From an uncultured Phycisphaerales bacterium (GTDB taxonomy: Bacteria > Planctomycetota > Phycisphaerae > Sedimentisphaerales > Anaerobacaceae): 64,000 bases of DNA. Both the position numbers and the translations under genes were made by a program. Where the stretch lies: NCBI GenBank assembly GCA_937927975.1, contig CALEZT010000187.1, forward strand, positions 1 to 64,000, in the 5' to 3' direction. Positions 16,377 through 25,478 of this stretch are shown piece after piece. Numbering within the stretch: the stretch's first letter is position 1; every line of letters begins with the position of its first letter. The notes below the pieces were generated by a model, which worked only from the letters and a program-made list of their open reading frames with translations, searched no databases and was not told the DNA's origin.

Positions 16377-17570
16377 TCAATCGCGGGTTTCCGTCTTTTG
16401 GGAGTCCGTCTGTACGCCCCGGCGAACGGCTCGCTTGCCATAGCGGTCGCGGATCTTGTCGACGACCTGATCGAGCTTCTTGAGCTTCTCCTCTTGGGGG
16501 TTGGGGAAGAGCAGTTGTTGGCCGGCGCGTTCGTCCTCCAGGCCCGAGACGCCGAAGCCCAGCAGTCGCAGCGGTCCGCCGGAACGATGGTGCCATTGGC
16601 GAAAGAGCCGCTCCGCGGTCTGCCACAACAGGTTCGTCACGTTCGTACTCTCCCCGGGCGTTTCACTCCGGGTTACGGTGCGAAAGTCCCCGTAGCGGAG
16701 TTTCAGGGTGATGGTCTTGGCCTTGAGCCCTCTTTGCCGCAGACGCTGGGCCACTTCTTCGACCTGCTCCATCAGCACGCCCAGCAGGACATCAGGATCG
16801 GCGACATCCGTCGCGAAGGTCTGTTCGCTGGAGAGGTTCTTGCACTGGCGGTCCGGCTCGACCGGGCGGTCATCGCGACCATGGGCCAGTTCCAGCAGTT
16901 CTGCGACGCCGTTGCCGATGACTCCCCTGAGCTGGGCAGCGGTCCGGCTGCGAAGCTGCCCGATTGTCTCGATGCCCCAGTCGCGCAGTGCCTTTTCCGT
17001 CACCTTCCCGACGCCCCAGATCTTCCCCACAGGCAACGGGTCGAGTGTCGCCTGGCGGTTCTCTTCTGTAATGACCACGAAACCGTCGGGCTTTCGCAGG
17101 TCCGAGGCCAGCTTGGCGAGGAACTTGTTCGACGCCACCCCGACCGAGGCGGTCAGACGAGTCTGCTCGCGAATACGGCTTTTGATCGCCTGCCCGATGG
17201 CGGGGGCGGGTCCGAACAGGTTCTCGCTGTCGGTCACGTCGAGGAACGCCTCGTCGAGCGAGAGCGGCTCCATGAGCGGCGTGTAGCTGTCGAAGATCGC
17301 TCGAATAACATGGGAGACCTCCACGTATCGCTCCATGCGGACGGGAGCCAGCACCGCGTGTGGGCACAGGCGAAGCGCCTGGGCCGTGGGCATCGCGCTG
17401 TGGACGCCGAACGGGCGGACCTCGTACGACGCGGCGCTGACCACGCCGCGGCTCTTGGGATCGCCTCCGACGATGACGGGTTTGCCCCGCAACTCGGGAT
17501 GATCGAGCTGCTCGACGGACGCGTAGAAAGCATCCATATCCACATGAATGATCCGTCGAAGTCGAGCCAT
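16377..17570 (-). CDS. dinB: DNA polymerase IV (Y family)
   Basis: A 397-residue translesion DNA polymerase. ATG 17570 begins MARLRRIIHVDMDAFYASVE; the frame extends upstream to 17663 but homology starts at this Met. Catalytic carboxylates are D11 and, in 'PLSLDEAFLDVT', D106 and E107; the steric-gate residue is Y16. The thumb (helix-hairpin-helix 'IWGVGKVTEKALRDWGI') and little-finger regions are complete, and a PCNA/beta-clamp-binding-like 'QQLLFP' occurs near the C-terminus. It performs error-prone synthesis across damaged DNA, often under SOS control; I did not see a clear LexA box. It is convergent with the GLUG gene and divergent from hemA. Confidence 0.95.
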   Translation of the reverse strand: MARLRRIIHVDMDAFYASVEQLDHPELRGKPVIVGGDPKSRGVVSAASYEVRPFGVHSAMPTAQALRLCPHAVLAPVRMERYVEVSHVIRAIFDSYTPLMEPLSLDEAFLDVTDSENLFGPAPAIGQAIKSRIREQTRLTASVGVASNKFLAKLASDLRKPDGFVVITEENRQATLDPLPVGKIWGVGKVTEKALRDWGIETIGQLRSRTAAQLRGVIGNGVAELLELAHGRDDRPVEPDRQCKNLSSEQTFATDVADPDVLLGVLMEQVEEVAQRLRQRGLKAKTITLKLRYGDFRTVTRSETPGESTNVTNLLWQTAERLFRQWHHRSGGPLRLLGFGVSGLEDERAGQQLLFPNPQEEKLKKLDQVVDKIRDRYGKRAVRRGVQTDSQKTETRD

Positions 17571-17734
17571 AGTCTTCTGCGATTGCCCCTTCGCTGCCCG
17601 GTCGGAGAAGCCAAGGCGACGCCTGTCGAGACGGATTATAGACCCGCGGCAGCGAATGGACAAGGCGGCTGGAGGGGTCGGAGCGAGAACCGCACGGCGT
17701 CAAACCGCAATAGACGTTTGACGTGATCCCGGCT

Positions 17735-17763
17735 TGATGTTTGCCTCGCGATCGAATAGACTG
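17735..17763 (+). promoter_or_regulatory. Possible promoter of the tetrapyrrole operon
   Basis: TTGATG (17735-17740), 17 bases, TAGACT (17758-17763), about 35 bases before the hemA start. Match to consensus is only moderate. Confidence 0.35.
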
Positions 17764-17798
17764 TAACACTTGTCTTGCATAGGTGATGTAACGTAAGC

Positions 17799-19070
17799 AT
17801 GAAGCTGGTCTTACACAACTTGACGTATCATGACTGCCCTGTGGCGGTCCGCGAGAAGGCGACCTTCACCGCCGAGCAGCGGCACGCCATGCTGCGCCGG
17901 ATGCACCAGCACGACCAGATCGGCGAGGCGGTCATCGTCCAGACCTGCAATCGGCTGGAGTTCTATCTCTATGCGAAGAAGGATTTCGATTGTCGGGCGT
18001 TCCTTGGCGGCCTGCTCGCGGCCCAGGGGCCCGACGCGGCGGAGGCCTGGGCGAAGCACAGCCGGGAGATGGTTGGGGTGGACGTGGTTCGGCACTTGTT
18101 CGAAGTGGCCGCCGGGCTGGATTCGCAGATGATCGGCGAGAATCAGATCCTCGCTCAGGTCAAGACCGCATACACTGAGTCGCTCGAAACCCGGATGAGC
18201 CGGCTGATCTTCCATCGGCTCTTCCACAACGCCTTTCGGGTGGGCAAGGCGGTGCGGACGCGGACCCAGATCAACTGCGGCGCGGTTTCCATCGGCCTGG
18301 CTGCGGTGGAACTGGCTCGGGAGAAGACCGATTTATCCACGTCCCGCGTGATGATCGTCGGGGCCGGCGAGAACGCCGAACTCGTTGCGAATTACCTCTC
18401 CAAGGCCGGGGTCTGCGGCCTCGTCATCGCCAATCGAGACATCGAAAAAGCGCGGGCGATGGCCAGACGTTTCTCGCGGACTGAGGCTGTCGGTCTTGCG
18501 GATCTCGTCTCCCGCCTGTCGGATGTGGACGTCGTGATCAGTTCGACCGCCTCCCCCGAGCCGGTCTTGACGCGGACCGGGGTCGAGTGGTCGCTGGCCG
18601 GCCGGGAGCGTCCGCTGCTGATGATCGACATCGCGGTGCCGCGGGACATCGATCCTGCGATCGGCCAGCTCGATTGTGTTCGCCTGTACAATATTGACGA
18701 CCTCGACGGGCAAATCGCGGCCAATCGCAAGAAACGCAGCAGCGAAATCCCCAAGGCCAAGGCCATCGTCGAGGAGTTTGTCGCGACGTTCTCGCAGTGG
18801 TATGATTCGCTCGATCTGGTGCCTGTCATCTCGCGGCTGACCCAGATGGGGCTGGAGCTGGCCCGCGCGGAGGCCCGTCGCTACGCAGGCGATTTTGGCG
18901 ACGCCGGCTCTGACAAGCTCCAGGCCTTCGCGGAGTCGCTGGTCAAGAAGGTCCTGCACGGTCCCATCCGCTTCATCAAGGACGGCAACGGCGAGCCCAG
19001 CGCAGAGCAGCTCCAGGCAATCGACCTGGTCAACAAGATGTTCTTGGCCCAGGATCGAGGCGAAGAATGA
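17799..19070 (+). CDS. hemA: Glutamyl-tRNA reductase
   Basis: A 423-residue enzyme reducing glutamyl-tRNA(Glu) to glutamate-1-semialdehyde, the first step of the C5 tetrapyrrole pathway. The catalytic cysteine is C50 in 'IVQTCNRLEFYLYA'. The signature region 'EVAAGLDSQMIGENQILAQVK' follows at about 104-124, then an NADPH-binding Rossmann domain ('VMIVGAGENAELVANYL') and 'LLMIDIAVPRDIDPAIG'. The C-terminal dimerisation helix is complete. ATG 17799 is in place for the family's short N-terminus. The stop overlaps the hemC start by 4 bases (ATGA). It heads the operon hemA-hemC-cobA/hemD-AhbC-like-hemB; hemL is not in the window. Confidence 0.96.
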   Translation: MKLVLHNLTYHDCPVAVREKATFTAEQRHAMLRRMHQHDQIGEAVIVQTCNRLEFYLYAKKDFDCRAFLGGLLAAQGPDAAEAWAKHSREMVGVDVVRHLFEVAAGLDSQMIGENQILAQVKTAYTESLETRMSRLIFHRLFHNAFRVGKAVRTRTQINCGAVSIGLAAVELAREKTDLSTSRVMIVGAGENAELVANYLSKAGVCGLVIANRDIEKARAMARRFSRTEAVGLADLVSRLSDVDVVISSTASPEPVLTRTGVEWSLAGRERPLLMIDIAVPRDIDPAIGQLDCVRLYNIDDLDGQIAANRKKRSSEIPKAKAIVEEFVATFSQWYDSLDLVPVISRLTQMGLELARAEARRYAGDFGDAGSDKLQAFAESLVKKVLHGPIRFIKDGNGEPSAEQLQAIDLVNKMFLAQDRGEE

Positions 19071-20002
19071 GCCGGACGCTGACGGTCGCAACACGCCGGG
19101 GAGAGTTGGCCATCGCGCAGACTCGTCTGGTCATCGCAACGTTGCAGGCGAAGCACCCCGGGATCGAGATCCGCATTCAGGAAATCACCAGTTCAGGTGA
19201 TCGCGACCGCAAGACCGCTTTGTGGGACCTCAAGGACACAGGGTTTTTCACTTCGCAACTGGAAGATGCGCTGGTGGCCGGTGAGGCGGATTTTGCCGTG
19301 CACAGCTTCAAGGACCTGCCTACGTGTGAGCGTAAAGGACTGGCGGTCACTGCGATCTTGGACCGCAAGTGGCCTCAGGATTGCCTGCTGGCCAAGCAGC
19401 CAGCGCGGAGCCTTCTCGATCTTCCGAAATCCGCCAAGGTCGGAACCTCCAGCCTGCGGCGGGCGGCTCAACTCCGACGGGTCCGGCCAAACCTGGAGTT
19501 GGTTCCGCTCCGCGGCAACGTCCAGACGCGGATCAGCAAGCTGCACTCGACCGATCTCGATGCGATCGTCCTGGCCCGAGCGGGCCTGGAGCGGCTGGGA
19601 TTGACCCGCGAGATCTCCGTCATCTTCGACCCGAAGGACTTCGTCCCCGCGCCGGCGCAGGGGGCGCTCGCCATCCAGACTCGCAGCGATGACGAGCAGA
19701 CCGTAGGAATCGTCCGGTCGATCGACGACGAATCGTCGCGGGCCGTTGCCCTGGCGGAGCGGCAGGTGCTCGCTACGACGCAGTGCGGCTGCCACGCCCC
19801 GGTGGGGGCCTATGCCGAGCGTCGGGGCGACGAGATCGAAGTGTATGCGTTCATCTCGGATGTGGAGGGGCGTCGGATGATCCGCAAGCAGGCGGTCGGA
19901 CCGATCGCTCAGGCGGTCCAGGTCGGCGAGCGAGTGGCCCTGGAACTGCTCGACGCCGGCGGTAGAGAGATTCTTCGAGAGATGGAGCGGGAGCAGGGCT
20001 GA
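19067..20002 (+). CDS. hemC: Hydroxymethylbilane synthase (porphobilinogen deaminase)
   Basis: A 311-residue enzyme joining four porphobilinogens into hydroxymethylbilane. It starts with the typical 'LTVATRRGELAIAQT' strand. The catalytic Asp is D83 in 'VHSFKDLPT', the substrate-binding arginine-rich part is 'VGTSSLRRAAQLRR', and the dipyrromethane cofactor cysteine is C242 in 'QCGCHAPVGAYAERRG'. Length is normal for the family. It is translationally coupled to hemA (4-base overlap), and two bases separate its stop from the next gene's start. Confidence 0.96.
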   Translation: MSRTLTVATRRGELAIAQTRLVIATLQAKHPGIEIRIQEITSSGDRDRKTALWDLKDTGFFTSQLEDALVAGEADFAVHSFKDLPTCERKGLAVTAILDRKWPQDCLLAKQPARSLLDLPKSAKVGTSSLRRAAQLRRVRPNLELVPLRGNVQTRISKLHSTDLDAIVLARAGLERLGLTREISVIFDPKDFVPAPAQGALAIQTRSDDEQTVGIVRSIDDESSRAVALAERQVLATTQCGCHAPVGAYAERRGDEIEVYAFISDVEGRRMIRKQAVGPIAQAVQVGERVALELLDAGGREILREMEREQG

Positions 20003-20004
20003 CG

Positions 20005-21534
20005 ATGGAGAATGAAGTCAAAAGAGCGAAGGTGTATCTGGTGGGGGCCGGCCCCGGTCGGGCGGACCTGATCACGCTGCGCGGGGCCGAACTGCTCAGG
20101 ACCGCCGATTGCATCATTGTCGACAAGCTGGCCAATCCGGCCCTGCTGGACCTGGCCCGTAAGGACGCCGAGATCATTCCTGTGCCCAAGCGGATCGGGC
20201 CCGGCTCGTTCACCCAGGACCAGGTCAATCGCATTCTGGCGGACAAGGCTTTGGAGGGCAAGACCGTCGTTCGGCTCAAAGGCGGCGATCCGTGCGTCTT
20301 CGGTCGCTGCACGGAAGAGGCGTTGCTTCTGAACGAGGCGGGGGTGGAATTCGAGATCGTGCCGGGAATCACCGCCGCGATCGCGGCCGCTGAGTACAGC
20401 GGGATCATGCTCACGGACAGGCGATACAGTTCCCAAGTGGCCTTCATCACCGGTCGCGAGGCCGAGGGCAAGGAACAGACCAATCTCGATTGGGACGTGC
20501 TGGCCCGCTTCCCTGGCACCCTCGTGTTCTACATGGGCATCGGGGCGCTGCCCTCGATCGCCAGGAAGCTCGTTGAAAACGGCATGTCGTCCGAGACGCC
20601 TGCGGCTCTCGTGGCCGACGCGACGCTGCCGACGCAACGGCTGGTCCAGGCTCCTTTGAGCGGGATCGCGAAAGAATGCGAGAAGCAACAGATCGAGCCG
20701 CCGGCTCTGGTGATCGTCGGTCCCGCGGCAGCGGGGGACCCCGGCCTGAACTGGTTCATGCGCCAGCCTCTGTATGGCAAGGGGCTGGTTATCACCCGCG
20801 ATCCCGAGGGCAACGCGGACTCCGCGCGCAAGATCATCGCGCGGGGCGGCAGGCCGATCGAGTATCCCACGCTGGCGATCCAGTCCTTGACGGACCGCAA
20901 CGAGTTTCTCCGCGTGCTGGCGGAATTCCCTGTCTACCAGTGGGTGATCTTCACCAGCGCCAACGGCGTTCGGATCTTCTTGGAGGCCCTCCGCAAGCTG
21001 GGCAAGGACGCGCGGGTCTTCGGCGGGATCAAGATCGCGGCCATCGGGCCCAGGACCGCGGAATCTCTCGAACCGTTCGGCATCCGGGCTGACTTCGTGC
21101 CGGGGGTTTTCACAGGCCGGGAACTCGCAAGGCAGCTCATCGGCTACACCGATCTGCGAGGCAAGAAAGTGCTCATGCTGCGGTCGGAGATCGCCTCCGA
21201 CGAATTGGCTGAGGGGCTCCAGGCAGGCGGAGCGGCCGTGACCGACGTCGCGGTATACACCGCCTTGCCGCACAGGGGCGACGACAAGGCCTTGATCGAG
21301 CAGATGCAGCAGGGCAAGGTCCAGTGGTTGACCTTCGCCAGCCCCTCGGCGGTCCGCGGGTTCTTCGAACAAATCCCCGCTGAGTCGGTACACAGCTATG
21401 GTCTGGAGGTCGCTTCGGTCGGTCCGGTGACCTCGAAGGAACTCGCCCAAGTCGGTGTGCGGGTCGATGTCGAGGCGACGGAACACACGATCGACGGCCT
21501 CCTCGATGCGATCGAGGACTTTGAGAGAACCTGA
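20005..21534 (+). CDS. cobA-hemD: Fused uroporphyrinogen-III C-methyltransferase / uroporphyrinogen-III synthase
   Basis: A 509-residue bifunctional protein. Residues about 8-245 are the SAM-dependent uroporphyrinogen methyltransferase (CobA/SUMT): 'VYLVGAGPGRADLITLRG', 'VVRLKGGDPCVFGR', 'GITAAIAAAEYSGIMLTDR'. Residues about 255-505 are HemD, which closes hydroxymethylbilane with ring-D inversion ('VIFTSANGVRIFLEAL', 'TFASPSAVRGFFEQ', 'SVGPVTSKELAQVG'). The fusion is common in anaerobes. It makes uroporphyrinogen III and then precorrin-2, so flux goes to sirohaem, cobalamin and, through the Ahb route, haem b. Confidence 0.95.
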   Translation: MENEVKRAKVYLVGAGPGRADLITLRGAELLRTADCIIVDKLANPALLDLARKDAEIIPVPKRIGPGSFTQDQVNRILADKALEGKTVVRLKGGDPCVFGRCTEEALLLNEAGVEFEIVPGITAAIAAAEYSGIMLTDRRYSSQVAFITGREAEGKEQTNLDWDVLARFPGTLVFYMGIGALPSIARKLVENGMSSETPAALVADATLPTQRLVQAPLSGIAKECEKQQIEPPALVIVGPAAAGDPGLNWFMRQPLYGKGLVITRDPEGNADSARKIIARGGRPIEYPTLAIQSLTDRNEFLRVLAEFPVYQWVIFTSANGVRIFLEALRKLGKDARVFGGIKIAAIGPRTAESLEPFGIRADFVPGVFTGRELARQLIGYTDLRGKKVLMLRSEIASDELAEGLQAGGAAVTDVAVYTALPHRGDDKALIEQMQQGKVQWLTFASPSAVRGFFEQIPAESVHSYGLEVASVGPVTSKELAQVGVRVDVEATEHTIDGLLDAIEDFERT

Positions 21535-21544
21535 TGTGCGTTAT

Positions 21545-21655
21545 CGTCATGCTGAACGAAGTGAAGCATCTGGCCTGCGAATGGAACGTGTTTGTGGCGT
21601 TCATGGGCCGCATGGCCTCCGATGCCCAGATCCTTCGCTCCGCTCAGGATGACAG
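21545..21655. repeat. Dispersed inverted-repeat element (copy 1)
   Basis: Left arm at about 21545-21573 (CGTCATGCTGAACGAAG...) and right arm at about 21626-21655 (...CTCAGGATGACAG) are complementary at about 24 of 30 positions. The consensus, GTCATCCTGAgcGAAGcGAAGGATCTGG, recurs at 38791-38892. It sits between cobA-hemD and the radical SAM gene and carries no open frame of its own. Non-autonomous palindromic repeats of this kind occur between genes in several phyla. Confidence 0.65.
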
Positions 21656-21679
21656 TTCTATGTCTCTGACAGGAATGCG

Positions 21680-22837
21680 ATGATCAATATTTCCAAGCTC
21701 TACTGCGGCCTGGGCGGCCAGTCGGATGACCTGCGGTATCGCAGGGGACGCGACGTCGGTCCGGTCGTTGCGTACAACTGCACGAAGCGATGCAACCTGC
21801 GGTGCCGGCATTGCTACAGCGTCTCCGACGGCGGCATCGCCGAACGGGAATTGACGACCGAACAGGCCAAGGGGCTCCTGGCTCAGCTCAAGGACGCCGG
21901 CGCGCCGGTGTGCCTGTTCAGCGGGGGCGAGCCACTGCTCCGGCCGGACCTGTTCGAGCTGCTTGCGGAGGCCAAGCGGATCGGTCTGCCCACCGTGATT
22001 TCGACCAACGGCACGCAGATCGACGCCGACATCGCCCGGCGGCTGCACGATCTGTCCCTCCGCTACGTGGGTATCTCGCTTGACGGCCAGGAGCCGTTCC
22101 ATGACAGGTTTCGCCAGGTTCAGGGCAGCTTCCAGGCGGCTCTGACCGGGATCGAGAATTGCCGCCAGGCAGGTCTGCGAACGGGTCTTCGCTTCACGAT
22201 CACGCAGGCCAACGCCGACCAGGTGCCGGCGGTCTTCGACATCGCCCGGGACATCGGCGTGCGGCGGATTTGTTTCTACCATCTCGTCCGCAGTGGCCGG
22301 GCGGCCCAGTTGCAGGAGCAGGGGCCCGCGCGGGACCGGACGCGGCAGGTGCTCGACACGATCATCGACAGGACCCGCGACGCGGTCGAGCGGGATCTGG
22401 TGGAAGAGGTGCTGACGGTCGGCAACCACGCTGATGGGCCGTATCTGTTGTGGCGAATGCAGCGGGAGAAGCATCCCGGCTTCGAGCAGGCCAGGGACTT
22501 GCTCGAAGCCAACGGCGGCAACCGCGTCGGCGACAAGATCGCCTGCGTCGCCTGGGACGGCACGGTCTACCCCGACCAGTTCTGGCGAAGCTACCCGCTG
22601 GGCAACGTGATGGAGAGGCCTTTCAAGGAGATCTGGTCGAACACCGCGGATCCGGTCCTAGCGAAACTCCGTAACAAGGACGTCTTCGCCGACCCGCGAT
22701 GCCTGAAGTGCCAATGGTTCAGTCTGTGCAAGGGCAACTACCGTTTCCTCGACGCCGATTCGTCGGATGCGAACTGGCTCAACGAACCCGCGTGTTACCT
22801 CACAGACGAAGAGACAGGATTTACAGCGGGCAAATGA
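21680..22837 (+). CDS. AhbC/NirJ-type radical SAM protein of alternative haem synthesis
   Basis: A 385-residue radical SAM enzyme. The SAM cluster is C38, C42, C45 ('CNLRCRHCYS'), followed by 'LFSGGEPLLRPDLFE' and 'VISTNGTQID'. The C-terminal SPASM-like region has 'CLKCQWFSLCKGNYR' and 'ACYLTDEE', suggesting an auxiliary [4Fe-4S] cluster. The N-terminus 'MINISKLYCG' and the late 'NHADGPYLLWRMQRE' closely resemble 12,18-didecarboxysirohaem deacetylase (AhbC) and NirJ2-like proteins as I know them. Within a hemA-hemC-cobA/hemD-hemB operon it should convert didecarboxysirohaem to iron-coproporphyrin III. AhbD or another NirJ relative is the main alternative. ATG 21680 follows AGGA. Confidence 0.85.
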   Translation: MINISKLYCGLGGQSDDLRYRRGRDVGPVVAYNCTKRCNLRCRHCYSVSDGGIAERELTTEQAKGLLAQLKDAGAPVCLFSGGEPLLRPDLFELLAEAKRIGLPTVISTNGTQIDADIARRLHDLSLRYVGISLDGQEPFHDRFRQVQGSFQAALTGIENCRQAGLRTGLRFTITQANADQVPAVFDIARDIGVRRICFYHLVRSGRAAQLQEQGPARDRTRQVLDTIIDRTRDAVERDLVEEVLTVGNHADGPYLLWRMQREKHPGFEQARDLLEANGGNRVGDKIACVAWDGTVYPDQFWRSYPLGNVMERPFKEIWSNTADPVLAKLRNKDVFADPRCLKCQWFSLCKGNYRFLDADSSDANWLNEPACYLTDEETGFTAGK

Positions 22838-22902
22838 CGCCCTACAATGCATGAAGTGCGCAAGCCAAACTAGTAAATGGTAATTCGTCGATAGTAGGTC
22901 CT

Positions 22903-23967
22903 ATGTCCTTTCCTCAGATTCGAATGCGGCGGCTTCGCAGCAGTGCGACGATGCGGCGGATGGTCCGTGAGACGTCGCTGAGCGTGAACGACCTGGTCTA
23001 TCCCCTCTTCGTCCGAGCGGGCGAGGGGTTCAAGAAGCCGATCCCCTCGATGACCGACTGCTTCCACGTATCGCCGGACCGGATCGCGGAGGAGGCGGCC
23101 GAGGTTGCGTCGCTGGGCATTCCCGCGGTGCTGCTTTTCGGCCTGCCTGAGAAGAAGGACGAACAGGGCTCCGAGGCCTGGTCGGAGGATGGTCCTGTGC
23201 AGCAGGCGACCCGCGAGATCAAGAAGTACACGCCGGACCTGCTGGTCATCACGGACGTGTGCCTCTGCGAGTACACCAGCACAGGCCATTGCGGCGTCAT
23301 CAAAGACGACGGGAAATCTCGAAGGGGCATGGGCTTTCGGCCCATGAATCGCAGGCAGGAGGCCGATGCCGCGGACGCCTCCAGCCCCAAGGTGGACAAC
23401 GACGCCACGCTGGAACTGCTGGCGAAAATGGCCCTCTCGCACGCGCAGGCGGGCGCGGACATCGTCGCTCCGTCGGACATGATGGACGGTCGGGTCCGGG
23501 CGATCCGCGACGTGCTGGAGCGAAACAGCTTCAAGGACGTCGCGATCCTGTCCTACGCGGCCAAGTTCGCCTCTGCGTTCTACGGTCCGTTCCGCGACGC
23601 GGCGGAATCAGCTCCCGCCTTCGGTGACCGCAAGACCTACCAGATGGACCCGGCCAATCCTCGCGAGGCGATCCGCGAGATCGAGCTGGACATCGAGGAA
23701 GGCGCGGACATGGTGATGGTCAAGCCCGCCCTGAGTTATCTCGACGTGATCCGCTGGGCTCGCGAGCGGTTCGACTGTCCCCTCGCGGCCTACAACGTCA
23801 GCGGCGAGTACATGATGCTCAACGCGGCCGCCGACGCGGGCCTGATCGATCGCGACAATGCCATGATGGAGGTCCTGACCTCGATCAAACGCGCCGGCGC
23901 CGACATCACCCTGACGTATTTCGCGAAGAAAGCCGCCCGGCTCCTGGAAAGACCGAACCGATCGTAG
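22903..23967 (+). CDS. hemB: Delta-aminolaevulinic acid dehydratase with an inserted peptide
   Basis: A 354-residue porphobilinogen synthase, which condenses two aminolaevulinates. Schiff-base lysines are K221 ('[12 protein letters not shown]') and K274 ('[12 protein letters not shown]'). The zinc-type cysteines C120, C122 and C130 are in '[15 protein letters not shown]'. It is longer than usual (about 325) because 26 residues (138-163) interrupt the normally continuous 'GHCGV...[12 protein letters not shown]' block just after the zinc loop; see the repeat entry at 23314. Everything before and after aligns in register with the family, so the gene is probably functional. It ends the tetrapyrrole operon; 65 bases separate it from the radical SAM gene. 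Confidence 0.95.
   Translation: MSFPQIRMRRLRSSATMRRMVRETSLSVNDLVYPLFVRAGEGFKKPIPSMTDCFHVSPDRIAEEAAEVASLGIPAVLLFGLPEKKDEQGSEAWSEDGPVQQATREIKKYTPDLLVITDVCLCEYTSTGHCGVIKDDGKSRRGMGFRPMNRRQEADAADASSPKVDNDATLELLAKMALSHAQAGADIVAPSDMMDGRVRAIRDVLERNSFKDVAILSYAAKFASAFYGPFRDAAESAPAFGDRKTYQMDPANPREAIREIELDIEEGADMVMVKPALSYLDVIRWARERFDCPLAAYNVSGEYMMLNAAADAGLIDRDNAMMEVLTSIKRAGADITLTYFAKKAARLLERPNRS
23314..23391 (+). repeat. In-frame palindromic element inside hemB
   Basis: These 78 bases encode residues 138-163, absent from ordinary HemB proteins. They contain a perfect inverted repeat CATGGGC-TTTCG-GCCCATG (23328-23346) and translate to '[20 protein letters not shown]'. From memory this resembles the frequent translated form 'MGFQPMDHGQDAHAT' of an intergenic repeat of planctomycete/verrucomicrobial genomes. 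The length is a multiple of three and has no stop, so the frame is kept. The loop is in the flexible active-site lid region, where an insertion could be tolerated. Confidence 0.7.
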
Positions 23968-23994
23968 CGCCCTTCGATGGCGTGGAGCAGTCTT

Positions 23995-24600
23995 ATGGCC
24001 CCTGCGCTGTGGAGAAAGACTGTGGAGGCATTGTTGACCGTCCTTTGTCCGATGGTCTTGTGTGTGGGCATCGGTGCGGCAGTTCGCGGCTCAGCGGTAT
24101 TTGCAGCGCGATCGGGTTTCTTCCAGTTTGGCGTCAACGCCCTGATCGTGGGAGTCCTGGTGTTGATGGCCCGACGTTGGCCGACGGGACGATACATCTT
24201 GGCCGGGACGCTGATCACCGCGGTTCTGGCGGTAATGACCGTGCGATCGGGTCCTCGGATCGTATTGCACACGGCCATCCTGATCGCGATGTGGGTCGCC
24301 GCGGTCTATGTGAACGTGAAGATCGTCGGTCTTCGACGCCGGGGGCGTATCCTTGGGCCCTACGTTGTCTGGGCGTTCGTCTTTGCGGCCGGGCTGTTTG
24401 GAGCGGGAGTGGTCCTTGTGATCCTATTTCATCCTTCCGACGTGCGGACTTCTCTGGTATTCTATGCGGAGCTTTCGGCCCTGACGGGGATCGGTCTCGG
24501 AATGGGCTTCAAGGTCCTCGACTGGCTCGCTTTCGGCTTCAGGACTGGCCCTGACGACATCCGAGACGGGCGTAAACGAAGAAACCTCTTTGCGGAGTAA
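23995..24600 (+). CDS. Hypothetical multi-pass membrane protein
   Basis: A protein of about 201 residues with five or six hydrophobic segments (for example 'LTVLCPMVLCVGIGAAV', 'ALIVGVLVLMA', 'LAGTLITAVLAVMTV', 'VVWAFVFAAGLFGAGVVLVIL') and a basic, soluble C-terminus (DDIRDGRKRRNLF). ATG 23995 has GGAG 7 bases upstream; ATG 23977 is an alternative giving six more residues. No family is recognised. It lies between hemB and a DUF1080 lipoprotein gene, 5 bases before the latter's start, so the two are probably co-transcribed. Confidence 0.7.
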   Translation: MAPALWRKTVEALLTVLCPMVLCVGIGAAVRGSAVFAARSGFFQFGVNALIVGVLVLMARRWPTGRYILAGTLITAVLAVMTVRSGPRIVLHTAILIAMWVAAVYVNVKIVGLRRRGRILGPYVVWAFVFAAGLFGAGVVLVILFHPSDVRTSLVFYAELSALTGIGLGMGFKVLDWLAFGFRTGPDDIRDGRKRRNLFAE

Positions 24601-24605
24601 CGACG

Positions 24606-25430
24606 ATGACGATGAGACGATTCTCCTGTGGTATGAACCGACGTTGGAATTGGGTGTTCGCGGCGGTCTGTATCGCGACCCTCACGGTGGCGTGCGCCGG
24701 CGAGCCCCAGGGCGGAGAGCAAGCTCACTGGATCAGTCTGTTCAACGGCAAGGACCTCACTGGCTGGACCCCGAAGTTCGCGGGGAGCGATCTGGGTGTG
24801 AACTACAAGGACACCTTCCGCGTCCAAGATGGGCTGCTCACGGTCTCCTACGAGAACTACGACAAGTTCAATAGCGAATTCGGGCACCTGTTCTACAAGG
24901 ACTCCTTCTCGCACTACCGGATCCGCGCCGAGTACCGGTTCATTGGCGAGCAGGTCCCCAACGGCCCCGGCTGGGCCCTCCGCAACAACGGCCTGATGCT
25001 CCACTGCCAGAAGCCCGCGACGATGGCGAAGAATCAGAGCTTCCCCGTCAGCATCGAGGTCCAGCTTCTCGGCGGCAGCGGCACGGGCCAGCGCTCCACC
25101 GCCAACCTGTGCACGCCCGGCACGCACGTCGTCATGAACGACAAGCTCATCACCCAGCACTGCAACAACTCCAAGTCCAAGACCTATCACGGCGACCAGT
25201 GGGTGACGGCGGAGATCGAGGTTCACGGCAACCGCCTCATCCGCCACATCGTCAACGGCGAGGTCGTGATGGAGTACTCCGAGCCGCAGCTCGACGAAGG
25301 CGACGCCGATGCCAAGAAGCTGCTCCAGGCCGGCGCCGACCGGATGGTCAGCGAGGGCTACATCTCGATCCAGGCGGAGAGCCATCCCACGCAGTTCCGC
25401 AAGATCGAGCTGCTGCCCCTGGCGGAGTAG
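24606..25430 (+). CDS. DUF1080 (3-keto-disaccharide hydrolase-like) lipoprotein
   Basis: A 274-residue exported protein. A lipobox LTVAC puts a lipid-modified cysteine at C30, so the mature protein is probably membrane-anchored outside the cytoplasm. The DUF1080 fold starts 'WISLFNGKDLTGWTPKFAG' and contains 'NGPGWALRNNGLMLHCQ' and, at the end, 'EGYISIQAESHPTQFRKIELLPL', all typical. This family is a jelly roll; some members hydrolyse 3-keto-glycosides made by Gfo/Idh/MocA or FAD oxidoreductases, which would fit the exported oxidoreductases at 6107 and 7609. That functional link is inference. GGAG lies 8 bases before the ATG. Confidence 0.9.
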   Translation: MTMRRFSCGMNRRWNWVFAAVCIATLTVACAGEPQGGEQAHWISLFNGKDLTGWTPKFAGSDLGVNYKDTFRVQDGLLTVSYENYDKFNSEFGHLFYKDSFSHYRIRAEYRFIGEQVPNGPGWALRNNGLMLHCQKPATMAKNQSFPVSIEVQLLGGSGTGQRSTANLCTPGTHVVMNDKLITQHCNNSKSKTYHGDQWVTAEIEVHGNRLIRHIVNGEVVMEYSEPQLDEGDADAKKLLQAGADRMVSEGYISIQAESHPTQFRKIELLPLAE

Positions 25431-25478
25431 CCGGCCGCGGGGACTCGATATATCGAGAACCATCCTTCTTCGACTCCG

